64,000 nucleotides of DNA from Plazaster borealis (GCA_021014325.1 CM037472.1:6882001-6946000); one strand, 5' to 3'; counted from the first letter of the stretch, positions 52,885 to 63,700 are shown. Numbers and translations: made by a program. Notes: generated by a model from the sequence alone, not told the origin.

Positions 52885-53013
52885 CTGATTTACTCAGCGC
52901 GGCGAGGGCAATCAAGGTTATGTTTTTTTGAGCGGCAGCTGGCATAGATCGCGCATCGCGTGCCCGTCGCCGTGCAATATAAATGATTGCGCTCGTCGCA
53001 CTGAGTAAATCAG
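52885..53013. repeat. 129-bp hairpin element
   Basis: CTGATTTACTCAGCGCGGCG (52885 on) and its reverse complement TGATTGCGCTCGTCGCACTG plus AGTAAATCAG (52984-53013) match at about 27 of 30 positions. It is GC-richer than its surroundings. Confidence 0.65.
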
Positions 53014-54605
53014 TATTATTCCCATTATACAGTGGAGGAAACTAACGGAGTGCGCAATGTCAGATGCACTTGACGCTAGCGCTTAGACAGATAGATAGGA
53101 TTGCATTGGTGCTAGTGCCAAGGATATGAATGACCCTTTTCATTGATCTTTCAAATCTTGTATAATTTAACTCGTGATTTATTGAAAGTGTAGATGTTTT
53201 TATCAATCATGTCGTATTAGGCCTGTATTCAATGTGAATACCACGAGCTTTAGTCAACGTGTACACAGAGGTCATTTTAAAATATTCATCAAAAATACTC
53301 AGTTATGAGATCAGACTGTATGCACAAGAGATATTCAATCAGGAACAAGTGGTTTTATTCAAATACATAACTTCAACTTTGCCAAATATAAACTAGTGTT
53401 ATTGCTCTCACCATCTGACAAAGCTTACTCTAAATACATAAGTAGCAATTCATCACAGTATTTTTTAGGCCTATGTCTTTCAAAACAATTGCATGTTATT
53501 AAGAATAATTATGGGCATGCAGAGGGCTTACGAAAAAGTAAATGGAGGCCTGCTTCAATTTCTGAAAAATCGTGTTAAACAGCCCGAAAGTTTAGAGTAA
53601 ACAAATTTGCTTAACACAAACATATTTAAATTAAAAACATGTTTACATTAATTTTAAAGATGCACTGACTAAATTCGGTTGAGAGAATTTACAACAAGTG
53701 AACGAATTTACATTTACAACACAACATTTATTTTAATCACAATCAAAATAATAATACCTCTTGAAACTAGCTATTCATGTATAGACAATCAATGATGCAA
53801 TATATCAAAAACAATTATGGGAGCTATAATTCGTTTTATCTTGGAAATACAATTATGTGTGGAACTTGTTGGTACATTTACACTGGAGTCTCTAGAATAA
53901 AGTTTCTTATGGTGTTTATGTTGATTTACTGTTAAAGCAAATTCAGTTATGGTCAGTGAACGAACTGGTTACTCCCAGCAGTGTATAGTAAACACATTGT
54001 TACTTTATCCTCACAAATTATCTTAATATAAAATGGCAGTGCTTTTAAATAGAAGTTATTAAAATAAATGCAAATTATAGATTTATGGGCTAATTGCGTA
54101 ATCATGTCAAGTACACACCTTCAGAATACTGGTATTACTGTGGAAGATGATAATAATCAATAATACTAACTCAATAATTTGCACTGTTAATCCAACAAGA
54201 ATTTAGTAAACATTAATATATCAATATATCAATAACAACATACACACAATTACATGTTGGAAATCAAGCTTTCTTACTGACATACAATTATAATTATGAC
54301 TAATAGTAATACACAACTTAAACTAATTCAAAACTAAAACATAATATAAAAAACTAACAGCTCAAACCATAGCTCACTCATACCAAAGTAGGAAACATGT
54401 CAGGTTAGCGCACATGAGTAAATTCACATATAAAAGTATAAAAATATATATACATGTACAGTGTACTGTGTTTATGTAACAGGATGCAATATTATTGATG
54501 TATTATGTATAGCTTAAATTCCCAATATGCAGAAAATGTATCAAAAATATGATGGTTTTAAACAAATATCCACCAAAAAACATGTCATGCAGTTTCGCTC
54601 TGCAA
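53014..54605. other. AT-rich DNA, nothing recognised
   Basis: No coding, RNA or tandem repeat signal was recognised. This is either upstream FUT8 intron or the 3' side of the large reading frame at 56245. Confidence 0.4.
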
Positions 54606-54609
54606 AGGG

Positions 54610-55555
54610 CATTTAATCATTCGAATTTTGCAATTTCCCATACAACAATTTGGAAACTATACCTAAAACATTTTGGAATTTATTTTTTTAATTTGCTTAA
54701 ACTTCCGTTAAATCCTGACATAAACCTTTTTAAGTCACTCATGATTATCTTCCACCGAAGAATGTTAGTTGCGAAACCGGTCACGTTCTAACAAAGAGTA
54801 TCGTTCAAAGATAATATCCGCATTCGGATTTAAAACAAACCTCCTACTGAACCAAAGCGTGACAAATACTTATGTCTTCTTTAGAGTCACCCACACAAGT
54901 CAAAAGTCACAAAGTGTCACTACATGACTTGATAATCACTGGTCCGTATCAAAACGAACTCACGACATTACATTGTCCCGTTTTAAATTAAAGAACGAAC
55001 TTGACATCCACATCTATTAAACAAATATTGAAGAAAACACATACTAAACCCACAATCGGGACAAAGTTTTTGCTGCACATTTCAATATTTTCCAGAATTC
55101 TGCATTCAGATGGAAACAACTAAACGCGAACATCTTTCACATTTTAATCTCTTACAAAGAAAACTTACAAAATTAAACCAATAGTGTTCCTGGTTGTTTT
55201 TTGTAACACTCCCAGAGTGTAATTAAACAATCAAATCACCAATTGATGTTCCGGTGTTTCATTCTTCAACTGGCAATAAATAATTCGTATTTTGCAATTT
55301 CCAAACCAACAATTTCGAAACTAAATCTTCCACATTTGGAATTTAGGTTTTTTTGTTTTTTTAACTAATTTGCTCAAACTTCTGTTAGTTGCAAAACTGG
55401 TCACCTTCTAACAAAGAGTACCACTCAAAAATGATATCCGCATTCGGATTTTTAACAAACCACCTTGAACCAAATCGTGACAAATAATTCTGTCTTTCAC
55501 AAGACATGAAACCTACCGATTCTTTTAGAGTCACCCACACAAGTTAACAGTCATG
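54610..55555. repeat. diverged direct repeat pair (54610-54910 and 55280-55555)
   Basis: Shared phrases occur in the same order: TTTTGCAATTTCC, ACAATTT, TTGGAATTTA, GTTAGTTGC, TTCTAACAAAGAGTA, ATATCCGCATTCGGATTT and AGAGTCACCCACACAAGT. The offset is about 650 bp with indels. The pair lies 0.7-1.6 kb beyond the stop of the large minus-strand frame and could be its subterminal region. Confidence 0.65.
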
Positions 55556-56244
55556 TCATAACAGGACCATCATTTATTTACCACTGTAATTAAACAATAA
55601 AATTGCAAATTGGTGTTCCGATGTCAAAACACGTTCACCCTCAACCTTAATAAAAAAATAAGGTATATAACCCCACCCTCCAACAAACTATGGGAGTTCA
55701 CCTAACTTTTACAAATTCCACTGGAATTTAGGTTATTTCTTTCACCCATTGGGATCATGATCCAACCAAAAACTACAAGGAAGCTTGTAATAATAGCATT
55801 AGAACAAAAAACCTCCCATTTCTTCAAGGAAAAAAAAATTGCCGCGGAATCCAAAATTTAACATTCTGTATTCCCCCGCATAAAAAACAAGTTTCAAATG
55901 TAGTTGCATTCTGCAACAGGCATTTAAAGAGTTCCAAATCAAGGGAAATGTCAACTACATTTTTATGATGTACTCATTTTCCAATAAATAAATAAAGTCA
56001 TGATGTGAGTGTGGGAAAAATTATTTTGACATCTCCATTCCTCTTTACTCATTCGTATCAGGCATTTATCTACCAGACACAGAAACAATGCTCAAGGGAA
56101 GTCTTTCAAACAGTGGATATGTAATTATACAAATAAACTACATACATAACTTTTTTTAAGAAAGCACACATTTTAAATAATCACTTTTTATATAATGAGA
56201 ATATGGTTAACATATCCCATGTAATATATGACGTTTTAGTGATT

Positions 56245-59200
56245 TTATTTTTGTCTATTTTGAGGTTCCATGGCTGTCTTATACAAAGGTGACTCTGTAC
56301 AGTTGTACGAATCCAGAGATTTGTTGAGTTCTTCTTGTTCGTTACTTTTTCTCCTTTTTGCTCTCCAAAGTTCAACGTACACTTGCTTTTCCTCATCCGG
56401 TAAAGCCACATAATCTTTGCAAAGCTGACCAAATAATTTTGCTTGGCCACTGAAAGTTTTTTTATGGTCATTTTGAAATTCCTTTCTCTTTAAATTTGCA
56501 AAAAACAGTGCAGCATTTATTGGCACTTTATCGGGTTTACTAGCATTTCTTGTTGCCGTCTTAGTATGCTTTTTCATCAAACTGATCATTCGAGTTTTCT
56601 TGCAAAAGTGTTGTTGATGAAGTGTTGGTTCTTGATTTATGTTTTCAAGAATACTCCCAAGTTCAAGTTTGTATTTATCCTTAGTAATGAGCTGCTTTTG
56701 TTCAATGCACTTGAAGATATAACTGTAATCTAAGACATTATATCTGCGATGAACAGCTTCTCTTACACAATCCAGCACTTTTTTAGATTTAATTATTGAC
56801 TGTACATCAACAAGTATATTGTACATCTTAGTTGACCGTCCCTTTGCATTTCCGGGTAACCGCTGTATAACTTTTCCACCAATACATAGAATTTGAGTTT
56901 GCAATGCTAACTGTGTGTACTTTGATCCAGATTGCTTGGGAACATTACCAACAAGCATGAATGCTTCATCAGCCAGTACACTCGTTTCTGATTGCAAGGT
57001 GGACTTAGTGGGATATTGAATTGAGTGAATAGACTCTACAATGTCATGGTTGGCCTTCTCTTTTGTAATGTTGCAAGGTTTCAAACAGAAGCCTTGCTCT
57101 CTAAATATCCTACGGGTTAAATATCCTCTGAACATAGACTGTATCTTATATGCAGCTGTATGTCTCTGGACATAAAATACAAAATCCTCACATGACTCAG
57201 AATGCATGATAATGTAAGACAACTTCCGGTACATTGTTGACAGTAACGACAATTGCGGATCAACTTTATTTTTTCCACCGTGTCGAGTGGTGTGTTGAAA
57301 GTAATGCTTATTGTGGTTGTAGTTGAGGTGCTCCCCACCCTCAGCTTGGAACCTGCTCATTGGAAAGTCTGATGACTCCAAAAAATATCGCGCATAATCA
57401 ATGAATTTAATCATGTAGGGTGTTAACTTTCTCCAGGTGAACCTCATACAAAACAGTTGGTAGAAACGCTCAGCAAGCTTTTTGTACTGATTTTTGGTTT
57501 TATCACTGTAGCCCCACTTATAGTCATTAGAATGAAGCGAACCTTCAGGCTTTCCTGGAATTAACTGTGGGTCTGGTTCAGTTTTGACTATGGTATACAT
57601 TTGAAAGAGGCTGTCCCAAAGTTGAGTGACAAGGTCATTCTCGGTTATAGCACAAGGAATATTTGTAAATACCCTTATTTCTTTTTTTATTGAATTTGGA
57701 ACTATACGATGTGGCACAACATTGTGTAATACATGTGGGAATTCAGCTTCCCTACCTATTGGTGCAGGACTTATGATACCTAAAGCATGGTCCTTGTTCA
57801 GGGAGATTTGTTCGGCTTTGCCAGTTTTGTCAAAATAAATTTGGAAGTTACCCTGTCGCACTCCTCGTTTGTTTATATTGGAAACTAAATTATCCAAAAG
57901 CTGTTTAGTTGAGGGAGCATTGCCTCGAACTTGTTGATTTTTGTTTCCCTCAGACATAATTTTTTCGACCTCAAGGCTCAAAAGCTTCTCCACAATTCTT
58001 GCTAGTCCATGCATAGTATCAAAGACAACGTTGCACAAGGGAATAGATGGAGTTAATGACTGGGGATGTTCTCTGTCTAGGTGGACTTTCAGGTCAGTGC
58101 GCAAGCCATTAGGTGCAACCTCACCTTTCTGTTCCTTTTCTGCCAGGTGATAAAAATTCCACCCAGACTCTGAAGTAGGACTTAATACGTTGGACCCATC
58201 AAGCACTTTAATCAAGAACATATAGTCACCACTGAGATAAAAATTACTGTTATTATTTACAGAGACCATCTTTTCAATGAAGTTGTGTTTGGAAATATTC
58301 ATTTCCAAATTGTCCCTTGAGTCACTTTCATAGAATATAGCAAATGGATATGTATGATCAGGGCTTTGATAAGGAATATTATTTAGATACAAGTCGTTGT
58401 TCAACAAAGATAAAGTGAGAAATGTGCTGTGACGTCCTCCAATTTCCCGTCCATCACCCCACAGACGAATATTTAAACTTCCAGAGAGAAATGGGTACCT
58501 ATACAAAAGGATTTCTATCAGGCGTCCCGGATCAATAAACCATCCTGTAGATGTACGTCTTGGTAACAGTATTGCTTCAAACTCAGTCTTGTATTGATGC
58601 TTAGTTTTTTGTTCTTGCGAATATGAAGGTAAAATACCTGGAATTGTCTTCCTTAGTTCAGCCATTAGTCTTTTACCACTGAAATTATCTGTAATGTGAA
58701 TTGTATCCTCTGGTTTAATGGGATGAATGAACTTATACATGTCATGTATAAGTCCCTCTGTCCTTTTTTTAGCTTGAGAAGCGTATTTACCCTCATGACC
58801 ATGGGCACCTTTCATCACATAACTTAGGTCATCTTTACTTAAAAATCCATTAAACTCTCCATCAGTACTGGTCTTCGTTATGTTTTTCCCTGTTAAAGTA
58901 TGCACCAAAGCATCCAGTAAAGGTTTCTTGTCACCAGAGTATTTATTTTCTGTTAACTCCAGCAATGGGTGAGTCTTGCTTAAGTGTTTGCAAGGTGATT
59001 CTTCCCGACAAGAAATGGCAGCAAGCCTCTGAGTTTCCAATTTAACATCAATCAGCAGTGCCTGTTTTCGAACTTTGTCCCCAGGTCGGAATTTGGTCAA
59101 CAAAACCTCCAGTGCATCCATCCTAATATATACCCTCTTGTGAACAGCGTCAAAGGCAACAGAGGCACTGATGCCATTTTTACTCAAACAAGAATCTACA

Positions 59201-61368
59201 TACTTCCACTGGTTTTTCTTAATATGGCTTTGAAATCCTACATAATTTGAAATGTCAATGAATGATACAAAGATCCTATCAGAGATTACAACAAGTGGTA
59301 CAGCAAGACCACACAAGGTTACAGTGGATGTATCCATGTTGTCTGCAGATGAAATAGTTATTTTGCAAACTGCATCATGTACAATTGTCTTTACAGCCTT
59401 ATTGTACTGGTTATTATCTCTCAACAGTGTTAACACGGCCTTCTTAAGAATCCAAGCTCTTCTGTTCCGCTTGATTAAGAAAACTGCTTGCACATTAAAA
59501 AAGCTTCGTTCCAAAACCATGTCTATTTTACAGTATCCTTTGTTAAGCGGTATATGAGAAACTTTAAAAATGTGTTCACAAGAGAAGTAAACGTTTGCAT
59601 TATAAATTGTGTATGGAATATGTTGACCACATATTTTTGTGAAAACAATGTTTCCCAAATCACCCTTTAGTTGTACGGTTGGTAGCAAAGCATGTTTCTC
59701 ATCATGCCGTCGTCCTAATCCAGAACATGAATGAGCTGTGCCCTTCTGTTCACTTTTCTGTTTCCTAACCTTTTTGTTTTCTTTCCCAGAAAATACTTTG
59801 TGAGACTTCCCCTTAACTACTGGTGGTTTATTCAGACAGATTGGTGAGAAGGGTTTTCTGACTACGTCATTTTTTTTCTGAGGTGATGAGAGGCTGTCAT
59901 GCGTGCATGAAAAAGCTGAGGTAGTATTCCCCTCTTCAGAGAATGGTGACAAATTTGGAGATTTGGTCTTAGTTACTGATGGTACATGTGTATTAAGACT
60001 GATTGGACAGAATGGTTTTCTGACTCTGCCATCTTTTGTTTTCTCAGGTGATGAGAGGCTGTCATGCATATCCATCAGAGATGAGTTGCATGAAAAAACT
60101 GAAGGAGGATTCTCTTTAGAGAATGGTGACAAATTTGGAGACTGGGTCTTAGTTACTGATGGTATATTAAGACTGATTGGACAGAATGGTTTTCTGACTC
60201 TGGCCTCTTTTGTTTTCTCAGGTGATGAGAGGCTGTCATGCATATCCATCAGGGATGAGTTGCATGAAAAAACTGAAGGAGGATTCTCTTCAGAGAATGG
60301 TGAAAATGTATCTCTGTCAGCAGCATTGTTAGTCGTGGAGGGAGATGCATCTGTGCATGGGGACTTTTGATCCTGTCTTGCATACACAAGGATGTGCACG
60401 CCATCATGCCTGTCATTCAATTTCACGCTATGTGTTAATTTCTGGTCATTCACTGTATGTCTTAAACTATGTTCCCCCTTCAAAACTGCAGCTGAATATG
60501 TTTGCTGATGCTTAAAGGATAAATTCTCCTGAAAGACAGCACCAGCGAAAGTTGTATACGTCTTAACATCTTCACTCAAGTCATCTAGAACAGTATATCC
60601 GTTCTCAACACGAACAATACAATAGAAATGACCAGGTTTCATTAAGACAGCCGAGGTCAATGTATACTGTGTACCATGAATGACAATACACTCATCTACG
60701 ACAACTTGGGGGACTTGCATATTTTTACCATGTTTGTCAAGTCCTAAAGTAACAACAATAAATGTTGACATATCATACTGGCTATTATTGTCATAACATA
60801 CACGAAGAGGGGTGTAGCACTGGCCACATAGAACACCATTGCACTGGTGCGCAACTGCTCTGTCAATGATAACACTTAAACCTGCAGAAATGTTACCTCT
60901 ATTCTTGAGGTTGATTGTCTGATCGTAAAATAGAACTCGATTAATATCTTTGGTAATACGTACTTCACATGTACAGTCAGGACAGGTACCTACCCCATTA
61001 AACTTGATTGTAAACTTCCTACTAGAATCTACTAGCGTCTCAAATCCCTGCAGAATTTCTGCATCAGAACGTCCTTTGGGACGATAGCCTGCTAAGTTGT
61101 CGGACAACCAATTCCACAACTCCTCGCGGATCTCACAAGTGGGACCAAGTACTTTACGGAACGTGCAAAGTTCAATCATACGTTCTAAAAGTGGATTCAA
61201 CCCACTTGCATTTCTCTCTGGGTCAAACTGATAGATACCAAAGTAATACACCTCGATTAAGGTATCTACTGCACAAGAAGCTTTTAGAACTCCATGATTG
61301 TGAGCACTACACTTCAACGCATTTCTAAAATGCTTCAAAAGTGTTCCTTCACTTAAAGACATCTCCAT
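56245..61368 (-). CDS. large multidomain protein: ubiquitin-protease-like, IQ motif, HMG box; family not recognised
   Basis: An unbroken 1,707-codon frame. The first ATG is at 61368 (another at 61362); the frame extends upstream only through a pyrimidine-rich stretch without ATG. Residues ~30-250 resemble a papain-fold ubiquitin protease: Cys32 in LKASCAVDTLIEVYYFG, a GHFYCIVRVENGYTVLDDL His/Asp box near 245, and zinc-type CPDCTC and CNGVLCGQC near 125-185. Residues ~350-500 hold three ~55-residue repeats (PFSEENPPSVFSCNSSLMDM, SLSSPEKTK, RKPFCPISLN). The central part has LWGDGREIGGRHST (~970), CNVVFDTMHGLARIVEKLL (~1117) and AEGGEHLNYNHNKHYFQHT (~1344), a possible D/D/E set. An IQ motif, IQSMFRGYLTRR, is near 1405 and an HMG-box-like domain (NAALFFANLKRKEF...LPDEEKQVYVELW) near 1615-1675. 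It may be a transposase or a domesticated element protein; that is inference. It lies upstream of the FUT8 exons in the same orientation. Confidence 0.75.
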   Translation of the reverse strand: MEMSLSEGTLLKHFRNALKCSAHNHGVLKASCAVDTLIEVYYFGIYQFDPERNASGLNPLLERMIELCTFRKVLGPTCEIREELWNWLSDNLAGYRPKGRSDAEILQGFETLVDSSRKFTIKFNGVGTCPDCTCEVRITKDINRVLFYDQTINLKNRGNISAGLSVIIDRAVAHQCNGVLCGQCYTPLRVCYDNNSQYDMSTFIVVTLGLDKHGKNMQVPQVVVDECIVIHGTQYTLTSAVLMKPGHFYCIVRVENGYTVLDDLSEDVKTYTTFAGAVFQENLSFKHQQTYSAAVLKGEHSLRHTVNDQKLTHSVKLNDRHDGVHILVYARQDQKSPCTDASPSTTNNAADRDTFSPFSEENPPSVFSCNSSLMDMHDSLSSPEKTKEARVRKPFCPISLNIPSVTKTQSPNLSPFSKENPPSVFSCNSSLMDMHDSLSSPEKTKDGRVRKPFCPISLNTHVPSVTKTKSPNLSPFSEEGNTTSAFSCTHDSLSSPQKKNDVVRKPFSPICLNKPPVVKGKSHKVFSGKENKKVRKQKSEQKGTAHSCSGLGRRHDEKHALLPTVQLKGDLGNIVFTKICGQHIPYTIYNANVYFSCEHIFKVSHIPLNKGYCKIDMVLERSFFNVQAVFLIKRNRRAWILKKAVLTLLRDNNQYNKAVKTIVHDAVCKITISSADNMDTSTVTLCGLAVPLVVISDRIFVSFIDISNYVGFQSHIKKNQWKYVDSCLSKNGISASVAFDAVHKRVYIRMDALEVLLTKFRPGDKVRKQALLIDVKLETQRLAAISCREESPCKHLSKTHPLLELTENKYSGDKKPLLDALVHTLTGKNITKTSTDGEFNGFLSKDDLSYVMKGAHGHEGKYASQAKKRTEGLIHDMYKFIHPIKPEDTIHITDNFSGKRLMAELRKTIPGILPSYSQEQKTKHQYKTEFEAILLPRRTSTGWFIDPGRLIEILLYRYPFLSGSLNIRLWGDGREIGGRHSTFLTLSLLNNDLYLNNIPYQSPDHTYPFAIFYESDSRDNLEMNISKHNFIEKMVSVNNNSNFYLSGDYMFLIKVLDGSNVLSPTSESGWNFYHLAEKEQKGEVAPNGLRTDLKVHLDREHPQSLTPSIPLCNVVFDTMHGLARIVEKLLSLEVEKIMSEGNKNQQVRGNAPSTKQLLDNLVSNINKRGVRQGNFQIYFDKTGKAEQISLNKDHALGIISPAPIGREAEFPHVLHNVVPHRIVPNSIKKEIRVFTNIPCAITENDLVTQLWDSLFQMYTIVKTEPDPQLIPGKPEGSLHSNDYKWGYSDKTKNQYKKLAERFYQLFCMRFTWRKLTPYMIKFIDYARYFLESSDFPMSRFQAEGGEHLNYNHNKHYFQHTTRHGGKNKVDPQLSLLSTMYRKLSYIIMHSESCEDFVFYVQRHTAAYKIQSMFRGYLTRRIFREQGFCLKPCNITKEKANHDIVESIHSIQYPTKSTLQSETSVLADEAFMLVGNVPKQSGSKYTQLALQTQILCIGGKVIQRLPGNAKGRSTKMYNILVDVQSIIKSKKVLDCVREAVHRRYNVLDYSYIFKCIEQKQLITKDKYKLELGSILENINQEPTLHQQHFCKKTRMISLMKKHTKTATRNASKPDKVPINAALFFANLKRKEFQNDHKKTFSGQAKLFGQLCKDYVALPDEEKQVYVELWRAKRRKSNEQEELNKSLDSYNCTESPLYKTAMEPQNRQK

Positions 61369-62613
61369 TAGAAAAAGATATAAAAACAAAAACCATGGCA
61401 GCAAAATTCACTAAAGGAAGTCATCGTTCCAAACTTACAGTTCATTATCAGTATTAAAATATTTATATATATATACACCACCCAACTGTATATATAGCAT
61501 GTATCGAGCAATACATAAATTATGTACAACAATATGTACATTTCTCAACTTTTTCGTTCGTGTTAAAAAAACAAAAACAAAACAGTGGTTTTTCATGATT
61601 TCATTAAACATATCAGGTACATGAAAATAGATATCTGTTGCCCACATAGTTATATTTTTTAATCCCATGTCTTTCCACGGAGAATGAATATTTGAGTTGT
61701 GCATGCTCAAACAGCCGTTTTATTTGTCACTTGGCAAGCATGGCCTAAATATAAACACATGACAAAATATCATGTATTTGCAAATTCCAAATTTCTGCTC
61801 AAAATGCAAATATTTTTATTAGTTTTACTGAACAAGAAACAATGTTTCTCTTTTTCAAATTGTTGGTGTATTTTTTCTGGTATTAACTGGTATAAGTGAC
61901 ATAAGTGGCATTACCAATGCATTTGATATCAAGTGTTTGTAAAGTTTAGAGAAGGTTGTGGTGCAGTGTTAAATTATATTTAGTGGCCTTATCCAATCGG
62001 TTAAGTACACAGATTTTATGAAAATTCAACTCCCGTAATCAGAAAACCCCCATAAGTTAACGACTTTCAAAGATATCACCCGACGATAATATCGATTCTC
62101 ATCATACAAAACAAGTGTGCATCAAGGTGTTGCACAGATTGAAAGCCAGCTTACAAACGCACTATCAAAATGAGCCCGGACCAATTATCAAATTCATCTT
62201 AATATTGACTATCCCACATCCCTAAAGGATAGCAGGGCATCTGAAAATGGTTACCACCACAGTTGTGTGGAAAATTTGGATTTCATTAATCATAAAAGGA
62301 ATAACATGGCGACAGTCGACCTCAAGCTTGAATAGAAACACATGCTAAAGTGTCATGCATTTGCAATTCCAAAATTCTACACAAAATGCAAGTCTTTTGT
62401 TTGTCTGTTCCATTGTCTGAAAAAAATAATATGAAAGTTGGCATACTGCTTACTACACCAGGGAACGGTTTCTTCCAGCAATTATGCCTAGCAAAACACT
62501 TGGACTGAACTTATTTTGTGCACTGAATGCTGACATTGAGAAGCAACCCGTGATTTTTTAGAATCAACTGTCAAACCGTTCAATGACTACATATAATAAA
62601 AAAAACACTTACA
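61362..62613 (-). other. possible intron between two minus-strand frames
   Basis: On the minus strand a perfect donor GTAAGT starts at 62612, just after the stop of the 198-codon frame. An acceptor-like tract (TTTTTGTTTTTATATC, CTTTTTCTAATGGAG) ends at 61363, right before the ATG at 61362. Splicing here would give one transcript with two cistrons. This is inferred from sequence only. Confidence 0.3.
61753..62391. repeat. 57-bp direct repeat pair (61753-61809 and 62336-62391)
   Basis: AAACACATGACAAAATATCA at 61753 and AAACACATGCTAAAGTGTCA at 62336 both continue TGYATTTGCAA...TTCCAAA and end AAAATGCAA. The copies are about 80% alike. They lie between the two minus-strand frames. Confidence 0.65.
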
Positions 62614-62614
62614 T

Positions 62615-63211
62615 TTAAGTTGAACAAATATGCTCTCTTATGAACTGGCGATATTGTGTCGTTCTGATGACTCCGTCGTAGTCTGCTACTTGGACTTTCC
62701 CAGAAATAACAAGCTCTCGGGTCACTCTGACCCTTATGGATGTTACAAATCTTGTAACTCCGTCCCTAGAAGTTATGTCCCAATTCTGCCCAAGCAAACT
62801 GTCCAGCTTCTGGAGGGTTCCCTTTGAGTAGCTGAACTCTGCACTCGTGAAGTCAGGAATGGCCAAACCGAAAGCGTCGCAATCTACCTCGATGCACATC
62901 AATCCCAAGTCAAAGTTTCTCCTTCTTGTTGGTGTCCAAAACGCTGCCGAAATTTCTCTCTGAAGAGCCTCTGTAAGTTGGTTTCTTCGAAAGTTCACTC
63001 GATATGAAGGATCGGCAAGATTTTCTTTAGTTGAAAGAAAAGCTGTTTTTGCAACTGATGATGCCAACTTCTTAGCAGATCCCTTCACGGGTACTTCCGT
63101 TTTTTTCAGATGAGAAATGTTCATCTCAATCTTGATGTTTTGCTGTACTTCATCGTTGATGACTGGCCAGCAAACGGAGGTCTGGTCTCTCAAGTTTAAC
63201 TTGGCAACCAT
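62615..63211 (-). CDS. 198-residue protein of unknown function upstream of the large frame
   Basis: The frame starts at ATG 63211 (MVAKLNLRDQTSVCWPVIND) and ends IREHICST before TAA. It contains a Lys-rich segment (KKTEVPVKGSAKKLASSVAK) and a mixed alpha/beta-looking second half (RNFDLGLMCIEVDCDAFGLA, FVTSIRVRVTRELVISGKVQ). A possible acceptor (GTTACAG) precedes an open stretch starting at 63235, so it could be an internal exon. I recognise no family. It shares strand with the large frame, 1.25 kb downstream, and may be its companion. Confidence 0.5.
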   Translation of the reverse strand: MVAKLNLRDQTSVCWPVINDEVQQNIKIEMNISHLKKTEVPVKGSAKKLASSVAKTAFLSTKENLADPSYRVNFRRNQLTEALQREISAAFWTPTRRRNFDLGLMCIEVDCDAFGLAIPDFTSAEFSYSKGTLQKLDSLLGQNWDITSRDGVTRFVTSIRVRVTRELVISGKVQVADYDGVIRTTQYRQFIREHICST

Positions 63212-63344
63212 CACCTTTATACCAAGATGCTGAACCTGTAACAGTCATCCAAGCATTATAATAACAATTAGTTTCCTTTAAAGTTCGGTGGGGCTGTCAT
63301 TCAATTGAAAGAAAATAGATTTACAAAAACGTGAACTGAATTTG

Positions 63345-63700
63345 TCGTGTTGTGGCCGAGCGCTTTAGTGCATCGGGCTCAATTTCTGGTCGCCGACTCA
63401 TCAGGGTGTGGGTTCGAATTCCGGTCATGACACTTGTGTCCTTGAGCAAGACACTGGACTATAATTGCTTCTCACCACCCAGGGGTAAATGGGTACCTGT
63501 GAGGGCAGAGATGGCTCTAAGTGCGCTTTTGGCAGCACAGGCTGACTCCCATGCAAGGGAGCTGAGATGGTTTAAGGGAATAATTAAATGGCCCATTGAC
63601 CAGGGGTAACAATGTTCAAAGCGCAATGATCATTCTTTGTAATTGCGCTATATAAGAGCCGATACTAAAAATAATAATAATATTAACATTATTATTATTA
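63345..63700 (+). mobile_element. tRNA-derived SINE with L2-type tail, young copy
   Basis: The tRNA-like head has an A box (GTGGCCGAGCGCTTTAGTGC) and a B box (GGTTCGAATTCC). The body carries CTTGTGTCCTTGAGCAAGAC, ATTGCTTCTCACCACCCAGG and GGGTACCTGTGAGGGCAGAG. The tail is AATTGCGCTATATAAGAGCC followed by AATAATAATA and ATTATTATTATTAC. The GCGCTATATAA plus ATT tail matches the 3' end of the L2/CR1-like element at 44500-44580, its likely partner LINE. Confidence 0.8.

Noticed and set aside
52707..52931. 74-residue plus-strand open frame in a slightly GC-rich patch
   Set aside because: No family resemblance, and its end runs into the hairpin element at 52885.
59903..60370. 155-residue plus-strand open frame with repeats
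   Set aside because: It is antisense to the repeated region of the large minus-strand protein, so its repeats are a shadow.
61369..61404. N-terminal extension of the large frame with a hydrophobic F/L-rich segment, resembling a signal peptide
   Set aside because: It begins on TTG, not ATG, and its residues are what a pyrimidine-rich tract encodes. A splice acceptor or 5' UTR reading is more likely than a signal peptide.
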